Below are positions 8,111 through 15,947 of a DNA stretch of 64,000 bases, one piece after another (the stretch's first letter is position 1; every line of letters starts with the position of its first letter). The DNA is taken from the NCBI GenBank assembly GCA_963669315.1, contig OY770021.1:434001-498000 (forward strand), given 5' to 3'. The DNA is from SZUA-547 sp963669315 (lineage in GTDB: Bacteria; Pseudomonadota; Alphaproteobacteria; Rhodobacterales; Rhodobacteraceae). The notes below the pieces were generated by a model, which was given only the letters and a program-made list of their open reading frames with translations, did no database searches and was not told the DNA's origin. Made by a program: the position numbers and the translations under genes.

Positions 8111-8251
8111 GTGCTCCGTATTGGGCTCGGATGAACATCCCTATGCTCCGCTCCGAGAGGTTACGGTTACGGTTACGGTCGCACGTTACGCGAGCTAAAC
8201 GGATCCGTCTAGGCGGCAGATATCGTCTGCGAGAAAGACGCGAGAAAAGAC
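8111..8251. promoter_or_regulatory. Divergent promoter region with 18-bp palindrome
   Basis: The 141 bases between the MBL and TetR genes hold a near-perfect palindrome at 8195-8212 (CTAAACGGATCCGTCTAG, one mismatched pair), the expected shape of a TetR-family operator. Just upstream, TTACGG is repeated three times in tandem (8161-8178). Assignment as operator rests on position and symmetry only. Confidence 0.5.
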
Positions 8252-8812
8252 ATGCCGAACGACGAAAAGAGGGGAAGGGGCTTCTCCAAGGCCGATTGGT
8301 TGGAGGCGGCGCTTTCGATGATCCGCAGCGGCAGCGCCAAGGATCTAAAGGTCGAAGCAGTCGCCAAGGAACTTGGCGTCTCCAAGAGCGGCTTCTATTG
8401 GCACTTCCGGGACCGCGACGAACTGCTGCGTGAACTGCTCGATTACTGGAGTAAGGAATTCACAGAGGTCGTGACGAGAAATGTCGAAGTTCAGGCAATG
8501 GAGCCGAAGAAGAGGCTGGTCACTATTGCGCAGATGGTTCTTGAGTATGGTTTCGGTGAGTTGGACATGGCAATTCGGCTCTGGGCTCGAAGTGATGAAA
8601 CCGCGTCACAGGCCGTTCGAGACGTTAATCGAGATCGGCTGGAATTCGCCCGCGCCGCATTCGCCGAATTGGGGTTCGAGGGCGAGGATCTCGAAATGCG
8701 AACGATGCTGTTCGTTTGCTACCACACGTGGGAAAGCTCGATGTTCCCTGAATACGCCGGTGAGCAATTGGGCAAATTGATCGAGCGGCGTATCAACTTT
8801 CTAACGAGCTGA
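8252..8812 (+). CDS. TetR/AcrR-family transcriptional regulator
   Basis: A 186-residue regulator. The N-terminal HTH is clear (AKDLKVEAVAKELGVSKSGFYWHFRDRDELL, residues ~25-57 as a region). The C-terminal half is a helical ligand-binding domain of unknown ligand; it contains LDMAIRLWARSDETASQAVRDVNRDR, a pattern seen in TetR groups with TetR_C-like helices. It is divergent from the MBL hydrolase, suggesting repression of that gene and itself via the 8195-8212 palindrome. The ribosome-binding site is weak. Confidence 0.93.
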   Translation: MPNDEKRGRGFSKADWLEAALSMIRSGSAKDLKVEAVAKELGVSKSGFYWHFRDRDELLRELLDYWSKEFTEVVTRNVEVQAMEPKKRLVTIAQMVLEYGFGELDMAIRLWARSDETASQAVRDVNRDRLEFARAAFAELGFEGEDLEMRTMLFVCYHTWESSMFPEYAGEQLGKLIERRINFLTS

Positions 8813-8884
8813 TGGCTGATATTCTCTCTCTACAATTAAGGGCCAACTTGTATCGCGCCTAAATGTGCAATTCGGCTTCTCCGA

Positions 8885-10462
8885 TGTCCGCATTGGGCTG
8901 ATTCCGTTGAAAAAGTCGCTCTTGCTCGGTGGCCGACTGGCTGATTCACTTCCGATATAGATGGAGGCGGATCGCGATGATGGGACCGAAACAGGAAGCG
9001 CAGTCAGCGTTGTTCTATGAGTTCTCGTTGGAGGATCACGTCCCGCAGGATCACCTGCTGCGGTCGATTGATCAGTTTGTTGATCTGAGCGGCATCCGCC
9101 CGCATCTGGCGGACTTTTACAGCCACACGGGACGTCCGTCGGTTGATCCGGAATTGCTGATCCGGATGCTGCTGGTGGGCTATTGCTTTGGGATCAGGTC
9201 TGAGCGGCGGCTTTGCGAAGAGGTCCATCTGAACCTGGCCTATCGCTGGTTCTGCCGCCTTGATCTGACCGACCGGATTCCGGATCATTCCACCTTCTCC
9301 AAGAACCGCCATGGCCGCTTCCGCGAGAGCGACCTGTTGCGTCACGTATTCGAGACGACTGTTGCGCGATGCATGGAGGAGGGCCTCGTCAGCGGACAGG
9401 GCTTTGCAGTGGACGCCAGCCTGATCGTTGCGGACGTCCAAAAGCAGAACTCAAGCAACCCGGAGGATTGGAAGGCCAGAGAGATCGACCCGGACCAAGC
9501 GCCTCGGGCGGTTCGCGAATATCTCGACACCCTGGACGACGAAGCCTTTGGCGCGGCCACCGCCGCCAAGCCCAAGTTCACGGCGCATGCGGATCCCGCC
9601 AGCCAATGGACGGCGGCCCGCAAAGGGCCTGCATTCTTTGCTTATTCAGACAACTACCTGATCGACACGGATCACGGCGTCATCGTTGATGTGGACGCCA
9701 GTCGCTCGAACAAGTCCGCCGAGGTGGGCACAATGCGCAAGATGATTGACCGCACCCAAGCCCGTTTCGGCCTGAAGCCGGATTGGTTGGCGGCCGACAC
9801 CGCATACGGCTCGTCCGACAACCTCGTCTGGCTGACAATAAAGCGGCAGATCCTCCCGTTCATCCCGGTCTTCGACAAATCGGAGCGCAAGGACGGAACC
9901 TGGTCCCGATCCGACTTCACCTGGGACGAGGACGACGACCGCTATATCTGCCCGGAAGGAAATGAACTCCGTCACACCAGGCGGCGATACTCCGATCCCG
10001 CCCGAACGGCGCCAGGATTGAAAGCGCGCAAATACCGGGCCCTGAAAGCCGATTGCCTGAACTGCCCATCGAAAGCCAAATGCTGCCCGAACACAGACGT
10101 GCGCGCCATCAACCGAGAGAAGTTCGAGATCGTCAGAGATTTTGCGCGGCGCTGCGTGGGTTCAGCGTTCAACCCGACCGCGCAGAAGCGACGAAAGAAA
10201 GTTGAGATGCTGTTCGCCCACCTCAAGCGCATCCTCGGGCTGGGACGGCTCCGATTACGAGGGCCATGTGGCGTCCAGGACGAATTCACCCTCGCAGCAG
10301 CAGCACAAAACCTCCGGAAACTGGCGAAACTCAAGCCGATGGCGCCCGTCGCCGGATAACCAGTCCGGCTGGCCGTGGATTGCGTGTTCAAAGCAAGCCG
10401 GCAGCCAAAGCGCAGGCGCCAAATCCAACGACTTTTTCAACAAAATCAGCCCCAAGCGGACA
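8885..10462 (+). mobile_element. IS1182-family element 1 (~1.58 kb)
   Basis: Terminal inverted repeats run inward from TGTCCGC at 8885 and, on the other strand, from 10462 (TGTCCGCTTGGGGCTGATT-type), each continuing to GTTGAAAAAGTCG. The match between ends extends over about 35 bases with few mismatches. One transposase gene fills it. It sits just after the TetR gene. Boundaries are approximate by up to ten bases; it could start at GGGCTGATT (8895-10452). Confidence 0.82.
8977..10359 (+). CDS. IS1182-family transposase 1
   Basis: Starting at ATG 8977 (GGAGGCGG just upstream) the protein has 460 residues. It opens with an N-terminal DUF772-type domain (DQFVDLSGIRPHL, GRPSVDPELLIRMLLVGY), then the DDE domain with VDASLIVADV and AADTAYGSSDNL, a cysteine cluster (CLNCPSKAKCC), and the late KKVEMLFAHLKRILGLGR helix bearing the catalytic Glu. 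Intact, so possibly active. It differs strongly from the transposase at 18138-19607, so these are separate IS lineages. Confidence 0.93.
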   Translation: MMGPKQEAQSALFYEFSLEDHVPQDHLLRSIDQFVDLSGIRPHLADFYSHTGRPSVDPELLIRMLLVGYCFGIRSERRLCEEVHLNLAYRWFCRLDLTDRIPDHSTFSKNRHGRFRESDLLRHVFETTVARCMEEGLVSGQGFAVDASLIVADVQKQNSSNPEDWKAREIDPDQAPRAVREYLDTLDDEAFGAATAAKPKFTAHADPASQWTAARKGPAFFAYSDNYLIDTDHGVIVDVDASRSNKSAEVGTMRKMIDRTQARFGLKPDWLAADTAYGSSDNLVWLTIKRQILPFIPVFDKSERKDGTWSRSDFTWDEDDDRYICPEGNELRHTRRRYSDPARTAPGLKARKYRALKADCLNCPSKAKCCPNTDVRAINREKFEIVRDFARRCVGSAFNPTAQKRRKKVEMLFAHLKRILGLGRLRLRGPCGVQDEFTLAAAAQNLRKLAKLKPMAPVAG

Positions 10463-10650
10463 CCAGATGAATCTAGATCGATGTCTGCTAACCGCGCAAA
10501 AGCGGACTTGCTGAAAGAGACTTGTGATGTCTGTTCCTGATTCAAATCAGACGAATTGATCGTCGCATTTTTTTGAGTTTTGGCCAGAGAACGAACCTTG
10601 GTGTTTGCCGATTTCGAAGTGGAAGAAACTTTGGGCAGTTCAGATTTTGA
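10463..10650. other. Short spacer after IS1182 element
   Basis: No gene seen. It separates the IS right end from the stop of the convergent TonB-like gene; no clear terminator hairpin found. Confidence 0.5.
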
Positions 10651-12330
10651 TTACTGTGTGGTGGCTTTGTCTCGGTTGGGTGCTTCGCCGCGCGCGAATG
10701 TCTGGATGAAGAGGTAAACCCACTCACCGCGAAAAGCCGGATCGGCGGCGCGCATTTCGTCCAACCGCTTCGCCAGCCAAGCGAGATAGCCGGCGGCGTC
10801 CTCGGCGAGCGGCCTCATTCCGTCGTAGAGAGGCTCGGTCGCCGCCAGAACCACAACGATGTCCTGTCCGTAGGGCGGCTGAATCCTGAGCTCCAGCCCA
10901 TCGCCACCCGGCCCGGCACCGCCGAGCGAAAGCGGCTCGTCCCGGTTGTAATAGCGCAGCGGCGCCAATTCGTTAGGCGTCACATGCAGCACCGCGCCCT
11001 CAGCGTCGTAGTAGTCCACATAGACATATGAGCCGTATTCCGGAGCGGTGAGATTCAGGACGATCTGCTCGCCATCTTCGTAACGTAGGATCTGCGCTTG
11101 CGCGGATTTTCCAACCACCAACGGGTCGTCGCTTTGATCCGTCGATTGCGGCAGACCCAGCCCTTCGACCGAGGCGAGAACGGCGCATTGCGGCGCCGGC
11201 AACATCAGCAAGCTGCCAACCACAGGGATCGACCCGCCGACTGCGGACTTGATTCGTTCGACGACAAGCGGCTTGAGACCCTCCTCCGGAACATGGCCGC
11301 GAATCTCGACGCCGCCCGTTTCTGGAATGAAGGCGGCTTCCAGCCGGCTGCAGGGAATATCGGACAGCGCCGCGGCAAGACCGTCCCGCACGGATTCGCC
11401 GCCTTCCGCCGCTTTTGGGCGCATGAACGACTGGATCGCTGCAAGAGATTGGGGATCGAGGACGATATCCTCGCCGCCCGTCCAGGCCAGAGATGCTTTA
11501 ACCACCGATGCTTCTGTGACCACGTCTCGATTCTGCGTGGCGGTAGCAATGTCCAATGTTGCGCGATCGGTAGCGACGGGCGATTGCGGCGCAGTTACTC
11601 TCGCGGGCTCAGTGTCGCCTGCAACAAACGAAACGGCGGATGGCGCGACATCGGCCACCTGTGCAGCGCTGGCGGATGGCGTGATCGCCGTCGCTGGCGG
11701 GGCCTGCGCCGTTGGCTCGAGGGCGGCCACCTGAACGCCAATTGCGCTGTCTGGAGCGAGGATTTCTGCTCTGGGCGACGCGCTTACCGCGGCCGGGATC
11801 TCTTGCCTGACCTCGGTCGCCACGGTCGGTTTTGGAGCGTCGGCACGAACGGCTTCGGATTGTGCGACAGCGGCTACAGCAGCGCTGGTTTCTGGGCGCG
11901 CGTTGATCGCAGTTTCGTTCTCGGGCGCGAGAGCGGCGACGGCTTGCGCAGGCGCCTCCGCCGTCTTCGCGAGCTCCGTCGAGGGCGGTTCGACGGAGGC
12001 CTGATCAGGCCTCGGAGCGGTCGGGGCGAGCGAGTCGGCTACCGCCTTCGATGCGCGCGCCGTCTCGCTGCGGATCGCGCCAACAGTCAACCTTTCGCCG
12101 GCTGCGTTCTCGCCTTCCGCCTGTTCGGCCTCGGGCGTCGCGGCGGTGGCCGCGTCCTCTCGAACCGCAACCGCCTCCATCCGAAACTCGGCCGAAGCAT
12201 CCGGTTGCTCGCTGACCGGATCAGGAGAGATCGCTGCTACCAAAAGCGCGACCAACCCGCTATGTGCCAGTACGGAGGCGGCCGCTGCGGCGACCCAACG
12301 CCCGAGCGTGTGACCTGTGCGCACCGTCAT
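10651..12330 (-). CDS. TonB-like membrane-anchored protein with atypical C-terminus
   Basis: A 559-residue protein. Residues ~11-33 are a single N-terminal membrane anchor, as in TonB/TolA. Residues ~40-300 are an Ala/Pro/Glu-rich low-complexity spacer able to span the periplasm. A small BON-like segment follows (~335-410: LEAAFIPETGGVEIRGHV). The end (~430-540) resembles DUF4384-type domains (GSYVYVDYYDAEGAVLHVTP ... YGQDIVVVLAATEPLYD) instead of the TonB C-terminal fold. It overlaps exbD-like 2 by ATGA, completing an ExbB-ExbD-ExbD set, so it is inferred to be driven by that motor. Its outer partner is unknown. Confidence 0.75.
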   Translation of the reverse strand: MTVRTGHTLGRWVAAAAASVLAHSGLVALLVAAISPDPVSEQPDASAEFRMEAVAVREDAATAATPEAEQAEGENAAGERLTVGAIRSETARASKAVADSLAPTAPRPDQASVEPPSTELAKTAEAPAQAVAALAPENETAINARPETSAAVAAVAQSEAVRADAPKPTVATEVRQEIPAAVSASPRAEILAPDSAIGVQVAALEPTAQAPPATAITPSASAAQVADVAPSAVSFVAGDTEPARVTAPQSPVATDRATLDIATATQNRDVVTEASVVKASLAWTGGEDIVLDPQSLAAIQSFMRPKAAEGGESVRDGLAAALSDIPCSRLEAAFIPETGGVEIRGHVPEEGLKPLVVERIKSAVGGSIPVVGSLLMLPAPQCAVLASVEGLGLPQSTDQSDDPLVVGKSAQAQILRYEDGEQIVLNLTAPEYGSYVYVDYYDAEGAVLHVTPNELAPLRYYNRDEPLSLGGAGPGGDGLELRIQPPYGQDIVVVLAATEPLYDGMRPLAEDAAGYLAWLAKRLDEMRAADPAFRGEWVYLFIQTFARGEAPNRDKATTQ

Positions 12331-12731
12331 GGCGGACTCGGCGTGACGACGACTACCACATCTTCGACGCCGATTTCGTCGAGCCCGACGATCACCGGCA
12401 GCAGCTCGCGCACCGGCGCGGCGGCGTGGGCGTTCAGGCGCACAAAGAGCGCGCCATCCGCCGTCCGCGCCTCTGAGAGCTCGGTGATGGCTTCAGACGG
12501 TGTCGTCTCACGTCCGTCTAACGCCAGTCGGCCGTCTTCGGAGATGCTGATCGTATAACCGCCCGCTGGCAGCGGGGCGCCGATGGTAGAAATCGTTGGC
12601 GTCACGTCGAACGGCGCGGTGGCGTCGAACCGTCCGACCAGCATGAAAAATACAAGCAGAAAGAACACAACGTCGATCAGAGCGACGATTGTCTCAGGAT
12701 GTCGACGGCGTTCCATGCGCTGCAACTTCAT
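12327..12731 (-). CDS. ExbD/TolR-like protein 2
   Basis: A 134-residue protein with one N-terminal membrane helix containing the motor Asp in ALIDVVFFLLVFFML, followed by a ~90-residue periplasmic domain. It is the second ExbD in the operon; its start overlaps the stop of the first by one base and its stop overlaps the next start by four. It forms the proton-driven motor with the ExbB-like protein. Two different ExbDs per ExbB suggest a heteromeric stator plug. Confidence 0.88.
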   Translation of the reverse strand: MKLQRMERRRHPETIVALIDVVFFLLVFFMLVGRFDATAPFDVTPTISTIGAPLPAGGYTISISEDGRLALDGRETTPSEAITELSEARTADGALFVRLNAHAAAPVRELLPVIVGLDEIGVEDVVVVVTPSPP

Positions 12732-13156
12732 TACCGCGCCTCCAACCGGGCGACGCGAAGATTTCGCACTCCCGCGCGCGTCGCCGCCTCCATTACTGAG
12801 ACCAGCGCTTGAGTTGGCGCCGCGCCGGATGGCAACACCAATACTGAGATATCCGGATTAGATGCGGCCCTCGCCGCGAGCACGGCGCTCAGCGCCGAAC
12901 GCGACATCGCCTCTCCTCTTATTGACGCGGATCCATCCGCCCGCACACGGATCAACAGGGCCCGAGACGTCCCGGCAGGACCTGGCGCAGGCGAAGCGGA
13001 TGGTGCCGCCTGCTCCTGGTTCTGGACCACCGGTATCATATCGAGATCTAGAAAAGTCGATGTCACCATGAAGAAGACGAGCAGGATCAGCATGACGTCG
13101 ACCAGCGGCGTCAATGAAATGAGCGAGCCGCGGGACTTGGTCTGCCGGAGCTTCAT
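12731..13156 (-). CDS. ExbD/TolR-like protein 1
   Basis: A 141-residue protein. The N-terminal helix LTPLVDVMLILLVFFMV carries the proton-binding Asp expected in ExbD/TolR. A Pro/Ala-rich linker and a periplasmic domain with repeated alpha/beta character follow. It lies 4 bases after the exbB-like stop and overlaps the second ExbD gene (TAATG). Confidence 0.9.
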   Translation of the reverse strand: MKLRQTKSRGSLISLTPLVDVMLILLVFFMVTSTFLDLDMIPVVQNQEQAAPSASPAPGPAGTSRALLIRVRADGSASIRGEAMSRSALSAVLAARAASNPDISVLVLPSGAAPTQALVSVMEAATRAGVRNLRVARLEAR

Positions 13157-13160
13157 GGCG

Positions 13161-13790
13161 TCAGTTCTTCGCGCCGCGCCGATGCGCCGCCAGCAGACCA
13201 GACACAGAATCCTCGATCAAATGCCCGGCGCGATCCACGCGAGACGCCATCAGGTTCGCCGCCACCGCAGCCGGAATGGCGACAATCAAGCCCATCGCAG
13301 TGGTCAGAAGCGCCTGCCAAATGCCCCCGGCCAAAACCGCGGCGTTGGCCGAACCTTTCGCGATCTCCAACTCCTGGAACGATTCGATCATGCCGAGCAC
13401 CGTTCCAAGCAGCCCGATCAACGGGCTGACGGTCGCGATGACCTCCAGCATTCGCAGGTTTCGGCTCATCCGTTCAAGTTCAGCATTGCCCTGTCGCTCC
13501 AGTTTCGCTTCGAGAGCGGCGATGTTTTCATTCGCATTGAGACCCGCCATGGCGGCCGCGACCACACGGTCCGCCGGCGCGCCGCCGCCTTCGACTGCGC
13601 CCATCGCTTGATCGCGTGCGCCGTCTCGCCACGCGGCTATCGCGTCTTCGCGTCGGGAGGCGCCCGACAACACGCCGCTCAATTGCGATGCTTTCAGCAC
13701 GATCAGCGCAATTGAGTAGATCGATAAGGCGCCGAGAATGATGACGATCGGCCCGCCGGCGTCGATCCAGTTCGCTACCAGGTCAAACAT
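13161..13790 (-). CDS. ExbB/TolQ/MotA-type proton channel
   Basis: A 209-residue inner-membrane protein with three hydrophobic segments (residues ~13-33, ~113-135, ~155-178). The conserved family block is RMLEVIATVSPLIGLLGTVLGMI and the third helix holds GIWQALLTTAMGLIVAIPAA, where the Thr lines the proton path. It starts after GAGGGG. First gene of the motor set, 18 bases after a small secreted protein gene that is probably in the same operon. Confidence 0.93.
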   Translation of the reverse strand: MFDLVANWIDAGGPIVIILGALSIYSIALIVLKASQLSGVLSGASRREDAIAAWRDGARDQAMGAVEGGGAPADRVVAAAMAGLNANENIAALEAKLERQGNAELERMSRNLRMLEVIATVSPLIGLLGTVLGMIESFQELEIAKGSANAAVLAGGIWQALLTTAMGLIVAIPAAVAANLMASRVDRAGHLIEDSVSGLLAAHRRGAKN

Positions 13791-13808
13791 TTTCCCCTCG
13801 CAGCGACG

Positions 13809-14228
13809 TCACATGACCAACTGCGCGTCGGCCCGCGAGCGCAGACCGAGCATCCCAAAGCAATCGGGCGCCTCGCCGCCGCTCGCCTCACAGGTCGTGA
13901 TCTCATGCAGCAGAATCTCGCCAATCCGCGCGCAGGAGATATCCGAAATCTCGAACAGTTTCAGAGTCGTGCGATTCGCAGGCAGCGGGGCCGCATCGAT
14001 CGTCAACAGACGATCGATCACGCCATCAGTATCCAGAATAGCCAGCGACATTTCGAACCCGGACAAGGTGGTCTCGGCGCCGTTTCGAAACAGAAAGAAG
14101 CTCCTGCACCCATTGTCGATCTCTTCAAGCTTGTTGAGTTCGACGACGAGCTTGCCTTCCTGGGCGTAGGCGCGCGGGCTGATGTACAAAATCGCGGCGA
14201 GTAGGAAGAGTGAAATGGCGACGCGCAT
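13809..14228 (-). CDS. Secreted protein of unknown function, ExbB-linked
   Basis: Start chosen at ATG 14228 because GGGAGG lies eight bases upstream. The 139-residue product has a clear signal peptide (MRVAISLFLLAAILYISPRAYA) and a beta-rich mature part (EGKLVVELNKLE, then DTDGVIDRLLTIDAAPLP) with four Cys that could pair. Similar secreted proteins recur beside ExbB genes in alphaproteobacteria. It heads the five-gene operon, so a periplasmic partner role for the TonB-like protein is a reasonable guess. Confidence 0.75.
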   Translation of the reverse strand: MRVAISLFLLAAILYISPRAYAQEGKLVVELNKLEEIDNGCRSFFLFRNGAETTLSGFEMSLAILDTDGVIDRLLTIDAAPLPANRTTLKLFEISDISCARIGEILLHEITTCEASGGEAPDCFGMLGLRSRADAQLVM

Positions 14229-14764
14229 GATTACCTCCCGAAAAACTGGGACCGGCTTTGCATCGGCACCCAAGGATCGATTTGCTTTCTAACACGGCGA
14301 ACGCAACAGTTTTTCAGATAATGCATGCCGATGCAGGTAATTGACGGCGACGCGCACCGTCAGCAAGACTAACGCGATCGCAGTGATCACAATCGCAATG
14401 ATCAAATAAATCGACCGCTGGAGCGGTCCGCGATCTGAGGGCTCGGACGGCGTTGAGCAGAACCCACTGCGTGGTTGCTCTTGATGTCTGCAACTGGCGC
14501 AGAGCGGAATTCGATGCCTCCAATCGCGCTGCAGAGGGGAATCCGCCAACTTCGGACTACGTCCGGCGAGATTGATGCTCCTCAATGCACGCGCGCTTAA
14601 ATCCCGCGAAGCTGCCGCGATCGCGCAAATCGTGCGCGCCCCGCAGGGGAGGAGAGCGACCCGAGATGGCTGCAAAAAACACCGATCTGATAGCGCGTCG
14701 TATGATCGCGGCTCAACTACGTCATACAGTTGGGCCTGTTCGCGATTCATCGGAGGTCGACATC
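14229..14764. other. Divergent intergenic region
   Basis: About 535 bases between the ExbB operon and the lipoprotein pair, presumably with both promoters. The reverse strand at ~14289-14420 could encode a short hydrophobic helix but has no start signal. A perfect small hairpin (GACCGCT/AGCGGTC) sits at 14413-14428. No gene is supported. Confidence 0.5.
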
Positions 14765-15130
14765 ATGCCTTCAGCAAATCGCTCACTGCTGTTCGGCGCA
14801 TTCTTCTGCCTGCTCGGCTCTTGCGCCAGTTACACCAGCGAGCAAGGCGTCGAAAACAGTTGGGGGAACCGGCCCGAAGCGGCGTTCCAGTCTGGCGTCA
14901 CAACCCAGACAGAGGTGGCCGACCTGCTTGGGCCACCCTCTCAGATTGTCTCCCTCGCGAACGGCTCCGCCTTTTATTACTTGCGTGAGCGAAGCGACGG
15001 CCAAGCCTACATTCTGATCATCTACAACGATGTCCGACAGAACGTCCGTTACGATCGCGCCGTGTTCTTTTTCGACTCGAATGGATTGCTGACGCACCAC
15101 GCGATCCGAGACGACATTCCCGCCTCGTGA
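14765..15130 (+). CDS. Lipoprotein with BamE-like fold
   Basis: Start ATG 14765, preceded by CGGAGG. The 121-residue product has a lipoprotein signal (lipobox LGSC). The mature part follows the SmpA/BamE pattern: GVTTQTEVADLLGPPSQIV, a FYYLRE strand, then RYDRAVFFFDSNGLLTHH. Real BamE belongs to the outer-membrane beta-barrel machine, but this fold is used by many lipoproteins. The stop overlaps the next lipoprotein start (GTGA). Not the canonical bamE by context. Confidence 0.8.
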   Translation: MPSANRSLLFGAFFCLLGSCASYTSEQGVENSWGNRPEAAFQSGVTTQTEVADLLGPPSQIVSLANGSAFYYLRERSDGQAYILIIYNDVRQNVRYDRAVFFFDSNGLLTHHAIRDDIPAS

Positions 15131-15735
15131 CTATAGTCCGTTCACCAATCCGACTTGCTGCCGCGGCGCTATTGTCAGGGCTCGGCGCCTGCTCCCAATT
15201 CGAGACGAGGTTCGACGCGGGATACAAAGAGGCCGATGCGAAAGCACTCGCACAGATGAGCGATCTTTCAGAGGTCCTCGAAAAATACGGACCGCCGACC
15301 CGCCTCGGAAGAGCAGGCGAAGGCGTGGTTCTGCTGTATGAAGGCCTGACGCTTCGCGAGAGGCAGTTCGGCCTAAGCATCGCGTATGACTGGCTGTCAT
15401 TCTTCAAAGCGGTGGTCGCGAAAGGAGACGCTGACATCGACACGCTGGCCTTTGTCTTTGACGGCGAAGGGCGGGTTCTATCCTCCGCCGCGTCAAACGA
15501 GACGCGCGACATTGGTTATGGCGGCTCCGTCGACCTAATCTTCCAAGCTGTTCCTCTCGTCGACACAAGCGGCTATACGACGCTGTCTCCCCAACATGAC
15601 TGGGGCCATGGGCTCAGCGAGCCGCTTTCTGTGATGCTGAACGCCCAAAACTCGATCACGAGCGGCGTCGGCGGTGTCGAGAGATTGGGAACGCCAAGGG
15701 GAGTGGGGCAAGAAGCCCTAGTGTTTCATCGATAG
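15127..15735 (+). CDS. Second lipoprotein, function unknown
   Basis: A 202-residue protein starting at a GTG that overlaps the previous stop, so the two are translationally coupled. Lipobox LGAC at residues ~19-22. The segment MSDLSEVLEKYGPPTRLG echoes the GPP turn of the upstream lipoprotein, suggesting a distant duplicate of the same fold with added C-terminal sequence. The end is Gly/Ser-rich. No known family assigned. Confidence 0.75.
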   Translation: MTIVRSPIRLAAAALLSGLGACSQFETRFDAGYKEADAKALAQMSDLSEVLEKYGPPTRLGRAGEGVVLLYEGLTLRERQFGLSIAYDWLSFFKAVVAKGDADIDTLAFVFDGEGRVLSSAASNETRDIGYGGSVDLIFQAVPLVDTSGYTTLSPQHDWGHGLSEPLSVMLNAQNSITSGVGGVERLGTPRGVGQEALVFHR

Positions 15736-15947
15736 CCGGGAGCGACACATCCGTCGAGGCGCCGATCAAGGCCCAAGAGCTTGACCTATGTCAGCGCCGA
15801 TAGCTTGGTTCTCTAACAGACTTGCACAATCGCAGAGCAGCATCTCGCCTGAGAAAATTGCGCCATGCAGAACCTTTGATTCGCTGGCCGCTTATGCAGC
15901 GTGAAGCGTGTTCCTGGCCCAGGCCGCCGAGCGAAAAGGATTTTGAC

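Noticed and set aside
11098..12558. A 486-codon forward frame
   Set aside because: Antisense shadow of the Ala/Pro-rich spacer of the TonB-like gene.
14289..14480. Reverse-strand hydrophobic peptide frame
   Set aside because: One plausible membrane helix but no start signal and no coding support upstream.
15800..15820. TTGGTTCTCTAA shared with 6264-6275
   Set aside because: Only about 12 bases match; too short to claim a repeat.
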